Both the position numbers and the translations under genes were made by a program. Below are positions 15,838 to 25,047 of a stretch of 64,000 nucleotides of DNA, piece after piece. Each line of letters opens with the position of its first letter. Position 1 is the stretch's first letter. The notes beneath the pieces are model-generated. The model saw only the letters and a list, made by a program, of their open reading frames with translations, made no database searches and was not told where the DNA came from. Source of the DNA: Mesorhizobium sp. RMAD-H1 (lineage in GTDB: Bacteria; Pseudomonadota; Alphaproteobacteria; Rhizobiales; Rhizobiaceae); NCBI RefSeq assembly GCF_014191375.1, contig NZ_JACHWN010000003.1, positions 1 to 64,000 of the forward strand, read 5' to 3'.

Positions 15838-16696
15838 CTCGTTGCTTTCTCCATTCCTGCAATATGGCTTCATGCAGCGCGCGCTGTTCGGCTCGCTTGT
15901 CCTCTCGGCAAGCTGTGCGCCGGTCGGGGTATTCCTGATGCTGCGGCGGATGAGCCTGACGGGAGACGCGATGTCCCATGCCATCCTTCCCGGCGCGGCC
16001 CTCGGCTTCGTGTTCTTCGGCCTCGACATCATTCCGATGACGATCGGTGGGCTGATCGTCGGGCTGCTGGTTGCGCTGGGCTCCGGCATCGTCTCCCGCT
16101 TTACCATCCAGAAGGAGGACGCCTCGATGGCGGCCTTCTATCTCATCTCGCTTGCCGTCGGCGTGTTGCTGGTTTCCTGGCGAGGCTCCAGCATTGACCT
16201 GATGCATGTCCTGTTCGGCTCCGTGCTAGCGCTCAACGATGCGGCGCTGACACTGATCGTCGCCATTGCCCTCGTCACCTTCGTCGTCCTTCTCATCTTC
16301 TGGCGTGCGCTGGTGGCCGAATGCCTCGATCCGCTTTTCCTGCGCTCTGTCAGCGGCATCGGCGCGCCGGTGCATTTTCTGTTCCTGATCCTCGTGGTGC
16401 TCAATCTGGTCGGCGGCTTCCAGGCGCTCGGAACGCTGTTATCCGTGGGATTGATGATGCTGCCCGCGGCCGCAAGCCGCTTCTGGACGAACGAGGTGCG
16501 GGCGATGTGTCTGATTGCGATTTCGATCGCGGCGTCGTCGTCGGTCGGCGGGCTGCTCCTGTCTTATCACGCGGCCATGCCGTCAGGACCGGCCATCATT
16601 CTGACGGCCGGTGTCATCTATGCGCTTTCCGCCTTGGTGGGACGACGGGGGATGCTTGTCGGCGCCCTCCCATCCAGCCGCCACAAAACAGCCTGA
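15830..16696 (+). CDS. znuB: ZnuB, zinc ABC transporter permease
   Basis: 288 residues with about eight hydrophobic segments and the typical ABC-3 start FMQRALFGSLVLSASCAPVG, then LMLRRMSLTGDAMSHAILPG near residues 38-57, which is the conserved cytoplasmic coupling region of ZnuB/MntB permeases. It starts inside the end of znuC (8-base overlap) and is followed 20 bases later by znuA. Inner membrane; forms the zinc channel with ZnuC and receives metal from ZnuA. Confidence 0.92.
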   Translation: MFDSLLSPFLQYGFMQRALFGSLVLSASCAPVGVFLMLRRMSLTGDAMSHAILPGAALGFVFFGLDIIPMTIGGLIVGLLVALGSGIVSRFTIQKEDASMAAFYLISLAVGVLLVSWRGSSIDLMHVLFGSVLALNDAALTLIVAIALVTFVVLLIFWRALVAECLDPLFLRSVSGIGAPVHFLFLILVVLNLVGGFQALGTLLSVGLMMLPAAASRFWTNEVRAMCLIAISIAASSSVGGLLLSYHAAMPSGPAIILTAGVIYALSALVGRRGMLVGALPSSRHKTA

Positions 16697-16716
16697 TCAA
16701 CTTGAAGGAGATATCC

Positions 16717-17655
16717 ATGTTCAGGACGCTAAGCCTCGCCACCTGCGCCAGCCTGCTGACCCTTTGCGGGTTTGCCAGCGGCGCCTCCGCCGCCGAGCTG
16801 AAAGTGGTCGCCAGCTTCTCGATCATCGCCGATATGGCGAAAAATGTCGGCGGCGACCGCGTCGAGATCACCTCGCTGGTCGGTCCCGATGGCGACGCCC
16901 ATGTCTACGAGCCGCGCCCTGCTGACGCTGCTTCCGTGGAAGAGGCCAATGTCGTCCTGGTCAACGGCCTCCAGTTCGAAGGCTTCATGTCGCGCCTCAT
17001 CGAGACGAGCGGCACCAAGGCTGCGCTGGTCGAGGTGAGCAAGGGCATAACGCCGCTCAAGGCCGAAGAGGGCGGGCATGATCATCAGCATGATCACGGT
17101 CATGACGGCCACCACCATCATGGCGAATTCGATCCGCATGCATGGCAGTCGATCCCCAACGCGGAGATCTATGTGAAGAATATCGCCGATGCCTTCTGCG
17201 CGGCGGACAAGGAGCGTTGCCCCACCTATACGCAGAATTCCAAGGCATATCTCGTCAAGCTTGCCGATCTTCAGACCGAAATAAAGGCCGCTATTGCGTC
17301 CATCCCGGAGGGGAAGCGGACGGTCATCACCTCGCATGACGCATTCGGCTATTTCCAGCACGAATACGGTCTGAAATTCATCGCGCCCGAGGGCGTTTCG
17401 ACGGAGGCAGAGGCGTCCGCCGCCGATGTCGCCAAACTCATCGACCAGGTGAAGGAGGACAGGGCGTCCGCGATCTTCGTCGAGAACATCACCAATCCGC
17501 GCCTCATCGAGCAGATCGCGAAGGAAACGGGCCTGAAGGTGGGCGGAACGCTCTACTCCGACGCGCTTTCGGGAAGCGACGGACCGGCGCCCACCTATAT
17601 CGATATGTTCCGCTACAATGTGAACACAATCAAGGACGCCATTCTCGGCAGCTGA
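16717..17655 (+). CDS. znuA: ZnuA, periplasmic zinc-binding protein
   Basis: 312 residues with an AAGGAG ribosome site. A signal peptide ends ..ASGASA near residue 26. Cluster A-I domain: likely zinc ligands are His62 (DGDAHVYEP), His141 (FDPHAWQS), the His of ITSHDAFGYF and the Asp/Glu of LYSDALS. A histidine-rich loop HDHQHDHGHDGHHHH spans residues 121-135, the hallmark that separates zinc ZnuA from manganese-binding relatives. It delivers Zn(II) to ZnuBC. Last gene of the operon, followed by a strong terminator. Confidence 0.94.
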   Translation: MFRTLSLATCASLLTLCGFASGASAAELKVVASFSIIADMAKNVGGDRVEITSLVGPDGDAHVYEPRPADAASVEEANVVLVNGLQFEGFMSRLIETSGTKAALVEVSKGITPLKAEEGGHDHQHDHGHDGHHHHGEFDPHAWQSIPNAEIYVKNIADAFCAADKERCPTYTQNSKAYLVKLADLQTEIKAAIASIPEGKRTVITSHDAFGYFQHEYGLKFIAPEGVSTEAEASAADVAKLIDQVKEDRASAIFVENITNPRLIEQIAKETGLKVGGTLYSDALSGSDGPAPTYIDMFRYNVNTIKDAILGS

Positions 17656-17661
17656 TCGGGT

Positions 17662-17693
17662 GGCTTGCCCGGGACCAACCGGGCAAGCCTTTT
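17662..17693 (+). terminator. rho-independent terminator after znuA
   Basis: GGCTTGCCCGG (17662-17672) pairs perfectly with CCGGGCAAGCC (17679-17689) around GACCAA, followed directly by TTTT. Seven bases after the znuA stop. Confidence 0.92.
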
Positions 17694-18316
17694 CCCATCA
17701 AACCAGGGCGGAACCTGTGCGACATGATAGGCGGGCTATACAAGCGGCGAGGCAAGCCGGAGGCCACGGCCCCGGAGGATGAAGTGAGGCGGCTCAAATG
17801 CCGCCATCGCGCGCCCTGGTATGCCGTTCCGGATGTGCAGGTACCGGATTTCGTCCTGAGTTATATTTCAGGCCGATCGGCGATTGGAGTGGATCCCGCC
17901 TCGCCAGCGTTTCAGGTGCCGGGTCTTTCGCGCCGGCGGTCGTGAGATAGAATACTGCCAACGCTACGACGAATCTTGTCCAATGGAGTTTGGCAAAGCG
18001 CATCGAAGGAAATCGAAGTTTCGGCGGGGTTGGGCACCGTGTGGGCTTCGAACTCATACGCTGAAGGAGCGGCGGCGCCTATTCGGGTTATAAGCGATGC
18101 CCGCTTTTAGAAGTCGGATGATATATCTTTGACGACTGACATGGGCGCATTGCCGCCCGGCAGCCATGGACAATCGGTCGGTAGTGTCTCAGAATTTCTG
18201 CTAAAGCTGGGGAGCAAATCGCCCGCGATGTCACCAACTGCCGAAAGTGTAAGGGTGCAATGGGCTTATGGGCCTCTCGCTCATCGAGCCTCTTGTCGTA
18301 AAGGAGGAGCGCCAGG
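17694..18316. other. gap with no assigned gene
   Basis: About 620 bases. On the minus strand a short frame ending at 17794 contains MRFAKLHWTRFVVALAVFYL, a signal-peptide-like start from 18000, but it has no clear ribosome site and no recognised homologue. The stretch 18100-18300 also holds only short frames. Nothing is claimed here. Confidence 0.4.
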
Positions 18317-18943
18317 ATGAGTACCGACCGAGACACTGTGCGGTCCTATGATGCGGTCGCGGCGGAGTACGCTGCCGAGGCCGCGGCGATGCCCGACTGG
18401 GTCGCGACGGAAATCGATGCGTTCGTCACTGATCTGGGTGGCTCGGGCAGGGTGCTGGAGATCGGAAGCGGTGGCGGGCGAGATGCACTTGAGCTTGAGA
18501 AGCGGGGGATTAGCGTGCGGCGCACCGACATTTCGAAGGGCTTTGTCGAGCTGCTTCGGGAGAGGGGCTTTCAGGCCGACCTGTTGGACCCGCTGACCGA
18601 TGACTTGGCCGACCCGCAGTGTCCCGGCACGCCGTATGATGGGATCTGGGCCTGTGCCTGCCTGATTCACGTCGCACGCGTGGATTTCGGCACGGTGCTT
18701 GGGCGGCTTGCCGAGGCAACCCGTCCCAGTGGCCGATTGCACGTCTCGGTTAGAGATGGTGATGGCGAGAGTGTGTCCACACACGGCAGCTCTGCAACGC
18801 CCCGGCACTATGTCGAGACGTACTGGCGCGAGTCTGCCCTGCGGTCCGCACTTACAGACGCCGGCTGGATCGTCAGCGAGATACGTCGGTGCATCGGAAG
18901 GCCCGATGATCGGTGGCTGAGCGTTCGGGCGAGCCGGGCGTGA
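18317..18943 (+). CDS. class I SAM-dependent methyltransferase
   Basis: 208 residues, preceded by a strong AAGGAGGAG site. Motif I, VLEIGSGGGRDALELEKRG (about residues 44-62), binds S-adenosylmethionine. Motif II is RRTDISKGF, and motif IV is YDGIWACACLIHV near residue 112. The fold is complete at this length. The closest textual resemblance is to the Tam/UbiE-like small-molecule methyltransferases, but the acceptor cannot be inferred. No operon partner. Confidence 0.85.
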   Translation: MSTDRDTVRSYDAVAAEYAAEAAAMPDWVATEIDAFVTDLGGSGRVLEIGSGGGRDALELEKRGISVRRTDISKGFVELLRERGFQADLLDPLTDDLADPQCPGTPYDGIWACACLIHVARVDFGTVLGRLAEATRPSGRLHVSVRDGDGESVSTHGSSATPRHYVETYWRESALRSALTDAGWIVSEIRRCIGRPDDRWLSVRASRA

Positions 18944-19020
18944 CGCAAGCATTGCAGAGAAGGTCAGCATTCGGGTGCCTCCATGTGGTGCTATATCGGG
19001 ACTCGCCAGCGGCGACAGCG

Positions 19021-19120
19021 ACCGTGAATACGCGTCGAACATCCCGGATGCTGGAAGACGCACAAGTGACTGATCCAGCTGGCTTTTCGGGTTTTTCGAA
19101 GGGGCACAATAGGCGATACG
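19021..19120 (+). repeat. diverged repeat B, copy 1 (gene fragment)
   Basis: Encodes VNTRRT..LEDAQVTDPAG FSGFSKG. The same block (VNTRRT..LEPAQVPDAV.LSGFAKK) recurs at 35590-35695, with about two thirds of bases identical and small indels. The protein frame is conserved between copies although no complete gene remains. Family not recognised. Confidence 0.55.
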
Positions 19121-19245
19121 CTTGTCGACTTCCTGCAGAAGGGCGAGGGCAAGGACGCGCCGACCTTTGCGGAATGCCATGAATGAAACCGGCCCGGCGC
19201 GTGTTAGCTTCACGCGCGACCGGCCCCAGATATGGGCATCGAACA

Positions 19246-19575
19246 TTTTCTAATTCTCGTGGAATCATGTCGTATTGCTCACGTAATAGTGGTACGGTAG
19301 CGTATCGTGCATAATCAGATGCACCAACAACATCGGGGAATTCGCGATGGACCACCACAACACCGCAATACAAATACCAAAGCCCGCTAGTCCGGAATGC
19401 AAAGCTGTTCGTGCTGCTACTGCAACCGATCTCGCAAAAGCCCACCGGCAAATGCCTTCACCGTCGAAGGACTGGACAAAGTTGGCCAATATTTTGCGAC
19501 GGGCTAGCGGCGGATATTCCCGCTCGCGCTCGGCTCATTAGCCATAACCAACGCCGTCATCGTAGATGCTCATTG
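19246..19575 (+). repeat. dispersed repeat A, copy 1
   Basis: About 325 bases matching the reverse complement of 35100-35421. Shared blocks include TTTTCTAATTCTC at the left end, AGATGCACCAACAA, the whole small gene 19347-19541, and TTAGCCA.AACCAACGCC past its stop. Homology ends abruptly on both sides, so it was probably duplicated as a unit. Confidence 0.75.
19347..19541 (+). CDS. small basic protein, duplicated family of unknown function
   Basis: 64 residues, ATG preceded by GGGGAATTCGC. The second half is highly conserved with the protein at 35134-35319: TDLAKAH.QMPSPSKDWTKL and ANILRRASGGY.RSRSAH. Codon-by-codon comparison of the two copies shows mostly third-position synonymous changes (for example GCA/GCT, CAC/CAT, CCT/CCC, TTG/CTG, AAT/AAC, AGC/AGT, CGC/CGT). 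Selection on the protein therefore seems to have operated since duplication. No membrane segment; strongly basic, so nucleic-acid binding is possible. Not recognised. Confidence 0.55.
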   Translation: MDHHNTAIQIPKPASPECKAVRAATATDLAKAHRQMPSPSKDWTKLANILRRASGGYSRSRSAH

Positions 19576-19753
19576 GGTCGAAACAAAAATCGGCCCTATG
19601 TGGGTTTAGCGTGGAACGATTCCGCTGTCCTCGCGTTCAAAAAAGCTTGTGGTGCGCGCAGCCGCGGGCGTGGGGCGTGATTCTGATCTTGAAAGCGACG
19701 TAATCTTCGCCGGCCCCAGCTGACCAATGCTGCGCTATGAAAGGCGGAAAGAG

Positions 19754-21943
19754 ATGTCGAACGTCGAACAATTCCCTAGAGGGCCAGGCCGACTTACTGA
19801 GTTCGAGGCCCTTGTGGCCGCAGGCCCGACGGCGCTGGATGCTATTCCAGGCGCCGTCTACATTTGCGACCACGAAGGCTGGCTCGTCCGCTACAATACA
19901 GAAGCTGCTGCCCTTTGGGGGCGCGCCCCAAATTTGGACGAAACCAGGCAGCGCTTCTGCGGGTCGCATAGGCTGTTCTTGCTCGACGGCACGCCGTTGC
20001 TGCCCGAGGATTGTCCAATGGCTGACGCCGTGCGCTCCGGTAAGGCGACCAGAAACGCAGAGGTCGTGATGGAGCGGCCCGATGGGACCCGCTTCACAGC
20101 TCTCGTCAACATTCGTGCCCTGAAGGATGTCCGGGGCGACATACAAGGCGCGATCAACTGCTTTCAGGATATTTCCGCTCACAAGGCGATGGAAGAGGAA
20201 GTCTATCGCAAGAGCCAGGATCTGGAGGATTTTTTCGAAAACAGCGCCATCGGTTTGCATATCGTCAACGCTGAAGGCATTATTCAACGAGCGAACCGTG
20301 CCAAGCTGGCGCTACTTGGGTATACGGCCGAAGACTATCTCGGCCGCCACATCGCAGAATTCCATGTCGACGCGCCTGTAATCGGTGACATCCTTCAAAG
20401 GCTCGCAAGCGGTGAGAATCTCGATCGATATCCTGCGCGACTGCGTGCGAAGGATGGGTCGATCAAGCATGTGCTCATAACGTCGAACAGCCGTTTCGAG
20501 GATGGCAGATTTTTGAACACACGCTGTTTCACCATGGATGTGACGCATCTGCATGAATCGGAGCGCGCCCGTCGCGAAAGCGAGGAGCGTTTAGCAGCAA
20601 CCTACGAGGCAGCGACCGTAGGCATTGCTGAGTCCGATGAGACAGGCCGCTTGTTGCGCGTGAACGACGCTCTCTGCAAGATGCTCGGCCGATCGCGCGA
20701 GCAACTCCTGGAGATGACCTTCTTCGAGTACACGCTGGAAGAAGACCGGGACGAGGATGCGCTGTTCTTTGCCCGCCAGCTGAGGGGAGAACTTGACAGC
20801 TACTGGATACGAAAACGGGCTCGCAAGCCCGACGGCGCAATCGTCTGCCTGGACGTTAATGCATCGGCAGTACGCGATGAGGAAGGTCGATTCAGATATG
20901 GCGTCCGTGTGATTCAAGACGTGACCGATGCCAAGCTCATGGAAGACCGAATCCGGGAGAGCGAGCAGCATATGCGAGAGCTGCTCGAGGCATTACCGGC
21001 GGCAGTCTACACCACCGACGCGAACGGCCGCATAACGTTCTTCAATCAGGCCTGCATAGATTTAGCCGGTCGTACGCCCCAGATTGGTGACGAATGGTGC
21101 GTCACATGGCGGCTCTATACCGCTGACGGAGTATCTTTGCCACACGACCAATGTCCCATGGCTGTAGCACTCAGGGAGGATCGGGCAATTCGTGGTGTCG
21201 AGGCGGTGGCTGAGCGCCCCGACGGAACACTTGTACCATTTTTGCCATACCCGACACCGCTGCACGATGCCAACGGGAAGCTGGTCGGTGCGATTAACAT
21301 GCTCGTCGACATAACCGATCGCAAGCAGGCTGAGAATCGCCAGAAGACCCTTATCGACGAGTTGAATCATAGGGTGAAGAACACGCTCGCAACGGTACAG
21401 TCTTTAGCGATGCAGACCGCCCGGCATTCGAATAGCCTGCAGGATTTCGCTAGGCGATATGAGAAGAGATTGCTCGGACTCGCACGAGCGCATGATTTGT
21501 TGACGAAGCGCCACTGGGGCGACGCACCGCTCGAGTTTCTTGCGCGGGAAGTATTAAGTCCGATGTCGTCGGATTCGGCCGACAGGGTGACATTCCAAGG
21601 ACCAACGATCACGCTCAATCCGCGGGCTGCGCTTAGCCTCACAATGGCATTAAATGAACTCGCCACCAATGCCACGAAATATGGCGCGCTTTCTTGTGAC
21701 GGCGGCCAACTATCGCTCAGCTGGCAGATCCGCGTGACAGAGAACCGAACAATGGTAGACCTAACGTGGCACGAACGCGGTGGTCCGCCAGTGAAGGCGC
21801 CAACGCGGCGGGGCTTTGGCACGCGACTGATCGAACGTTGCATCGAACGCGACCTCAGTGGAGAACTGGATCTCGTTTTTGAAAGGGATGGGCTGTTCTG
21901 TCGAATGAGCATTCCGATTGGGGAGATGGCACTGCATGGATGA
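19754..21943 (+). CDS. multi-PAS HWE-family sensor histidine kinase
   Basis: 729 residues from the ATG at 19754 (GGAAAGAG upstream); an upstream ATG at 19727 lacks one. There is no membrane segment, so it is a cytoplasmic sensor. Four PAS-type domains are visible, starting near GAVYICDHEG (27), SAIGLHIVNAEG (160), ATVGIAESDETG (290) and AAVYTTDANG (415). The kinase core follows. The phosphoacceptor His is in LIDELNHRVKNTLATVQSLA, and the N-box is ALNELATNATKYGALS. The HWE signature is present (HWGDAPLEFLAREV). HWE kinases often read light, redox state or general stress in alphaproteobacteria. Coupled to the receiver gene at 21936. Confidence 0.9.
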   Translation: MSNVEQFPRGPGRLTEFEALVAAGPTALDAIPGAVYICDHEGWLVRYNTEAAALWGRAPNLDETRQRFCGSHRLFLLDGTPLLPEDCPMADAVRSGKATRNAEVVMERPDGTRFTALVNIRALKDVRGDIQGAINCFQDISAHKAMEEEVYRKSQDLEDFFENSAIGLHIVNAEGIIQRANRAKLALLGYTAEDYLGRHIAEFHVDAPVIGDILQRLASGENLDRYPARLRAKDGSIKHVLITSNSRFEDGRFLNTRCFTMDVTHLHESERARRESEERLAATYEAATVGIAESDETGRLLRVNDALCKMLGRSREQLLEMTFFEYTLEEDRDEDALFFARQLRGELDSYWIRKRARKPDGAIVCLDVNASAVRDEEGRFRYGVRVIQDVTDAKLMEDRIRESEQHMRELLEALPAAVYTTDANGRITFFNQACIDLAGRTPQIGDEWCVTWRLYTADGVSLPHDQCPMAVALREDRAIRGVEAVAERPDGTLVPFLPYPTPLHDANGKLVGAINMLVDITDRKQAENRQKTLIDELNHRVKNTLATVQSLAMQTARHSNSLQDFARRYEKRLLGLARAHDLLTKRHWGDAPLEFLAREVLSPMSSDSADRVTFQGPTITLNPRAALSLTMALNELATNATKYGALSCDGGQLSLSWQIRVTENRTMVDLTWHERGGPPVKAPTRRGFGTRLIERCIERDLSGELDLVFERDGLFCRMSIPIGEMALHG

Positions 21944-22298
21944 GCTTGCAGGTCTCCGCGCATTGGTCGTCGAGGATGAAGGGTTGGTAGCCTTGCTGAT
22001 TGAAGGCATGCTCGAAGAACTCGGCTGCGAAGTCGCTGTATCAGTCGCGACGTTGGCCGAGGCCATCACCGCTGCAACGCATGAAACGCTCGATTTCGCA
22101 CTCCTCGACGTGAATCTTGACGGACAGTCGGTCTTCCCCGTCGCAGAGATCCTGCGCACGCGCGAAATACCAATCCTGTTCAGCACAGGATACGGGCGGG
22201 TAGGCGTGCCGGACGCCTTCAAGGAGTACCCGGTTTTGAGCAAGCCATTTGAGGCTGAGGAACTAGAGCAACAGCTTCGTTCGGCGCTGAAACAATAA
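21936..22298 (+). CDS. single-domain response regulator
   Basis: 120 residues comprising only a receiver domain: acidic pair VVEDEG near residue 15, phosphoacceptor Asp in LDFALLDVNLDG near residue 54, Ser/Thr switch in ILFSTGYG, and the conserved Lys in LSKPFEAEEL. The ATG overlaps the end of the kinase gene by 8 bases, so it is the cognate partner. With no output domain it probably acts as a phosphate shuttle or by protein contact, as is common beside HWE kinases. It lacks the sigma-like domain of PhyR. Confidence 0.9.
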   Translation: MDELAGLRALVVEDEGLVALLIEGMLEELGCEVAVSVATLAEAITAATHETLDFALLDVNLDGQSVFPVAEILRTREIPILFSTGYGRVGVPDAFKEYPVLSKPFEAEELEQQLRSALKQ

Positions 22299-22434
22299 GG
22301 GCGAGTTCGTCCGTCAGAAACCTGTACGGGTTCGAGGCTGAGGGTCTTGCGTGGAGGTGTCGATGGGTTTGCGAGGAGTGCGCATGACATGCTCCCTGTT
22401 TGGGTAGCGTTTATAAGTTAGCTCTGTTCAGGTT

Positions 22435-22790
22435 CTAGTGCCCCTCGATTTTAGGCCAGCGAGACCTGGATTTTCCGGAGTTAAGGCTCGGTTCGAGGGG
22501 AGGATGGCTTGCCCGGCCGGGAGAAATCAAGCACGACGCCGTTGTGATAGGCCCAAAGGTCAACATCTCGGGAAATGAACTCGCTGCTATTGCCGACCCG
22601 GATCGACGCCGGATACCCCACCTGCCGGCACACTTGCTCCAGCCTGCCTTGCGGCAGACTTCTCCGATCGGCGTCCCATCTTCCGCCTGTTTCAAAAAAA
22701 TGCGATCTGCGCTTCCGAAACCCTCGAAGCTTTCATGGAAATCTTCTCTTTGTCCCCGCGGGGATTGCGTGGACAATTCCAGTGGCAAAT
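22435..22790 (-). mobile_element. IS3-family transposase relic (OrfA and OrfB pieces)
   Basis: On the minus strand FLKQAEDGTPIGEVCRKAG is the helix-turn-helix of an IS3 OrfA. About 60 bases further in another frame, EFISRDVDLWAYHNGVVLDF and SRPGKPS match the integrase core end of an IS407-type OrfB. Frames are broken and most of both genes are deleted, so it is inactive. Confidence 0.75.
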
Positions 22791-22814
22791 GGCTTAATTT
22801 ACTAGGCTGTTCGC

Positions 22815-23012
22815 CCAGGCTCTTAACCTGACGCCATGCTTCACACCCGTCGCCAGTCTTCAGCCGAACGGCATGTCCGAAGCATTCGTCGAAACCCTGA
22901 AACGGGACAAGGCCCGCATCTCACCGCTTCCGGACGTTGAAACTGCGCTGCGGCAGATCAATCGGTGGATCGAGGTCTACAATGAAATCCATGCCTTCTC
23001 GCAGATACTCGT
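22815..23012 (+). mobile_element. second IS3-family OrfB relic
   Basis: The plus strand reads PCFTPVASLQPNGMSEAFVE, TLKRDKARISPLPDVETAL, and RQINRWIEVYNEIHAFS, the C-terminal integrase region of an IS2/IS3-type OrfB. It is a different subgroup from the relic at 22435 and in the opposite orientation. Only about 65 codons remain. Confidence 0.78.
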
Positions 23013-23016
23013 CCGT

Positions 23017-23052
23017 TTGACAAGTTACGATAAGTAAGTTACTAAACGTAAC
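23017..23052 (+). promoter_or_regulatory. TetR-gene promoter with embedded operator
   Basis: TTGACA (23017-23022) and TACTAA (23040-23045) are spaced 17 bases apart, a good sigma70-type promoter. The palindrome GTTAC-TAAAC-GTAAC (23038-23052) covers the -10 box, with another GTTAC at 23024-23028. This is the layout of an autorepressed TetR gene. Confidence 0.6.
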
Positions 23053-23095
23053 AACATGCGGTTAGTTGGGCTGTCAAGGCAGCGTGCGAGGAGTG

Positions 23096-23737
23096 ATGAG
23101 CGGGGCGGCGCAAAGGAAACTACCTAAGACACAGCGACGTGGCCAGTTGTTGGAAACGGCATTGATGATCGTCCAGGAGGAAGGGACCGATGCGCTCACG
23201 CTTCGACGGCTTGCCGAACGCGCCGGCGTCAGCAAGCCGATTGCCTACGAGCACTTCAACACGCGGGCCGGTCTTCTTATGGCGCTCTACCAGGAGATTG
23301 ATGCCCGCCACATAACGACGATGCTCGAAGCCGTCTCGCAAGCGCCGCGTCGGTTGGAAGATGTCGCCTACGTCGTTAGCGAGGCCTATATGGTATCTAT
23401 CGACCCGCAGGCCCACGCGATAGCGGCAGCATTGCAGGGCGACGGCGAGATGGACTCCTTTCATCAGGACCTCTTCGACAACTATGTGAAGCTGTCCAGC
23501 GATATGTTGGCACCCTACGCAAATCTGACGGATGAGTCCTTGCACCTGCATTGCGTGGGTCTCGTCGGTGCGGCGGAGGCAATTTCAGGTGAGATGATCC
23601 GTGGTCGGATCACAAAGGCTACCGCTATCGCTACTCTGGCATCGCTCATCATCAAAACGCTTGCTGCATCCAACGACGAGCAACGCACCCACATCGGCAC
23701 GGTCTCGATGCGATCAAGCCCGCAGGAAAAGAATTGA
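23096..23737 (+). CDS. TetR-family repressor
   Basis: 213 residues from the ATG at 23096, which follows GAGGAGTG; a TTG at 23066 would add ten residues. The N-terminal HTH is ALMIVQEEGTDALTLRRLAE with RAGVSKPIAYEHFNTRAGLL. The C-terminal domain is variable as usual and probably binds a small ligand. The stop overlaps the start of the amine oxidase gene, so both are in one operon. The promoter carries a palindrome over its -10 box, which suggests autorepression relieved by the oxidase substrate or a relative (inference). Confidence 0.88.
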   Translation: MSGAAQRKLPKTQRRGQLLETALMIVQEEGTDALTLRRLAERAGVSKPIAYEHFNTRAGLLMALYQEIDARHITTMLEAVSQAPRRLEDVAYVVSEAYMVSIDPQAHAIAAALQGDGEMDSFHQDLFDNYVKLSSDMLAPYANLTDESLHLHCVGLVGAAEAISGEMIRGRITKATAIATLASLIIKTLAASNDEQRTHIGTVSMRSSPQEKN

Positions 23738-25047
23738 TGTGGCGAGCGCCCCATGCTCTGACGTCTCACACTGCCGTGCAAATCTCGCGACGCGTCACTG
23801 AGACGGCCGATCTGGATGTTCTGATCATCGGCGCCGGAGCTGCAGGGATCGCGGCAGCTTCTACCTTGCACTCGCTGGGGCGTCGGGTGCTGGTGCTTGA
23901 AGCTCGCGACCGAATAGGTGGACGCGCGCATACGGATACACAGACACTCGGTGTGCCCTTCGATCTAGGCGCGGGCTGGCTCCATAACGCAAACCGGAAT
24001 CCGCTTGTGCGAGTCATCCGCCAGAGAGGAGGCGAGCTAAGAGAAAGCAACCGCGAAGACGGCGGGCTTTATGAAGCTGGTATTGCCAGCCGCCCCTCCG
24101 ACGCATGCTCGTATCGACTCGCGGAGAAGCGCCTTTTCGTGCGCGCCTTCTTAAAGACCCTTGGCGGCCTGCGTGACTCTCCGCTGTCGGCTGCCGTAGG
24201 AAACGACCACTGGAAGCAGTTGATCGCCGCGCAGGTGACGGCCGGCGATATCGGAGCCGACCCGCATGAAATCTCGATACAGGATATCTTGTCCATTCGG
24301 AAAAGCGGCGCCGACTTGGTTCCGCCCGAAGGAGTTGGTACGCTTATCAGTATTCTTGCTCAAGGCTTGCCGATCAAGCTTAACGCCCCAGTGGCATCTC
24401 TAGCTTGGGGTGGCGCGCAGGGTGTATCGGCAAGCGGGCAATTCGGGACAGCCGGTGGACGCGCGGCAATCGTCACCTTGCCCACAAACCTGCTCGCCGA
24501 CCGAGACATCTCCTTTTCACCGGCGCTGCCACATGATTTTATTACGGCTTTCGCCAGACTGCCTTTGAGCTGCATGTTGAAAATTGGCTTCCGTCTTTCC
24601 CATGTGCCTGCGGATTACCCCGAGTTCACGATAGGGATGGGGCAGGTTCGAGCGGGTAACGCACATGTCATGCACATCCGTCCTGCTGAGCGCGTCGTGA
24701 CCATTCTAACTGGGGGCGCAATAGCTCGCGAACTTACCGCGAAGGGAGAGGCGACCGTGCTCGAGACCGGACGGGCGATCCTCTCAGATATTTTCGGTTC
24801 GCGAGCGCCCGCTTTGATCGAGCGCTGTATCGTCAGCACCTGGGACAGAGACTGCTACTCAAGAGGGGCCTATTCCGTCGCAATACCCGGTCATGCTCGC
24901 GCCCGGGAAATATACCAGCATGCCTTGGCTGGCGGCCAAGTCGTGTTTGCTGGTGAAGCTGGAGGAGGCGATCTGGCAATGACGATAGCGGGAGCTTGGC
25001 GATCAGGTATCTCGGCCGCCCAGCGGACACACTGCTATTTGCGCTGA
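23737..25047 (+). CDS. FAD-dependent amine oxidase (monoamine oxidase-like)
   Basis: 436 residues. The N-terminal dinucleotide fold is VLIIGAGAAGIAAASTLHSL (about residues 29-48), then LEARDRIGGRAHT, the conserved R-x-G-G-R of flavin amine oxidases. The C-terminal FAD block is VFAGEAGGGDLAMTIAGAW. In place of the usual G-E motif ('GE-t..-y-gt-hGA') a GEAGGGDLAMTIAGA variant is seen. No signal peptide or Tat motif, so cytoplasmic. The start overlaps the TetR stop by one base. The substrate is probably a primary amine or polyamine and cannot be specified. Confidence 0.87.
   Translation: MWRAPHALTSHTAVQISRRVTETADLDVLIIGAGAAGIAAASTLHSLGRRVLVLEARDRIGGRAHTDTQTLGVPFDLGAGWLHNANRNPLVRVIRQRGGELRESNREDGGLYEAGIASRPSDACSYRLAEKRLFVRAFLKTLGGLRDSPLSAAVGNDHWKQLIAAQVTAGDIGADPHEISIQDILSIRKSGADLVPPEGVGTLISILAQGLPIKLNAPVASLAWGGAQGVSASGQFGTAGGRAAIVTLPTNLLADRDISFSPALPHDFITAFARLPLSCMLKIGFRLSHVPADYPEFTIGMGQVRAGNAHVMHIRPAERVVTILTGGAIARELTAKGEATVLETGRAILSDIFGSRAPALIERCIVSTWDRDCYSRGAYSVAIPGHARAREIYQHALAGGQVVFAGEAGGGDLAMTIAGAWRSGISAAQRTHCYLR

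Noticed and set aside
18281-19246. 321-codon minus-strand frame across the methyltransferase
   Set aside because: It is the antisense shadow of the methyltransferase, whose SAM-binding motif and ribosome site are clear; no domain is visible in the minus frame.
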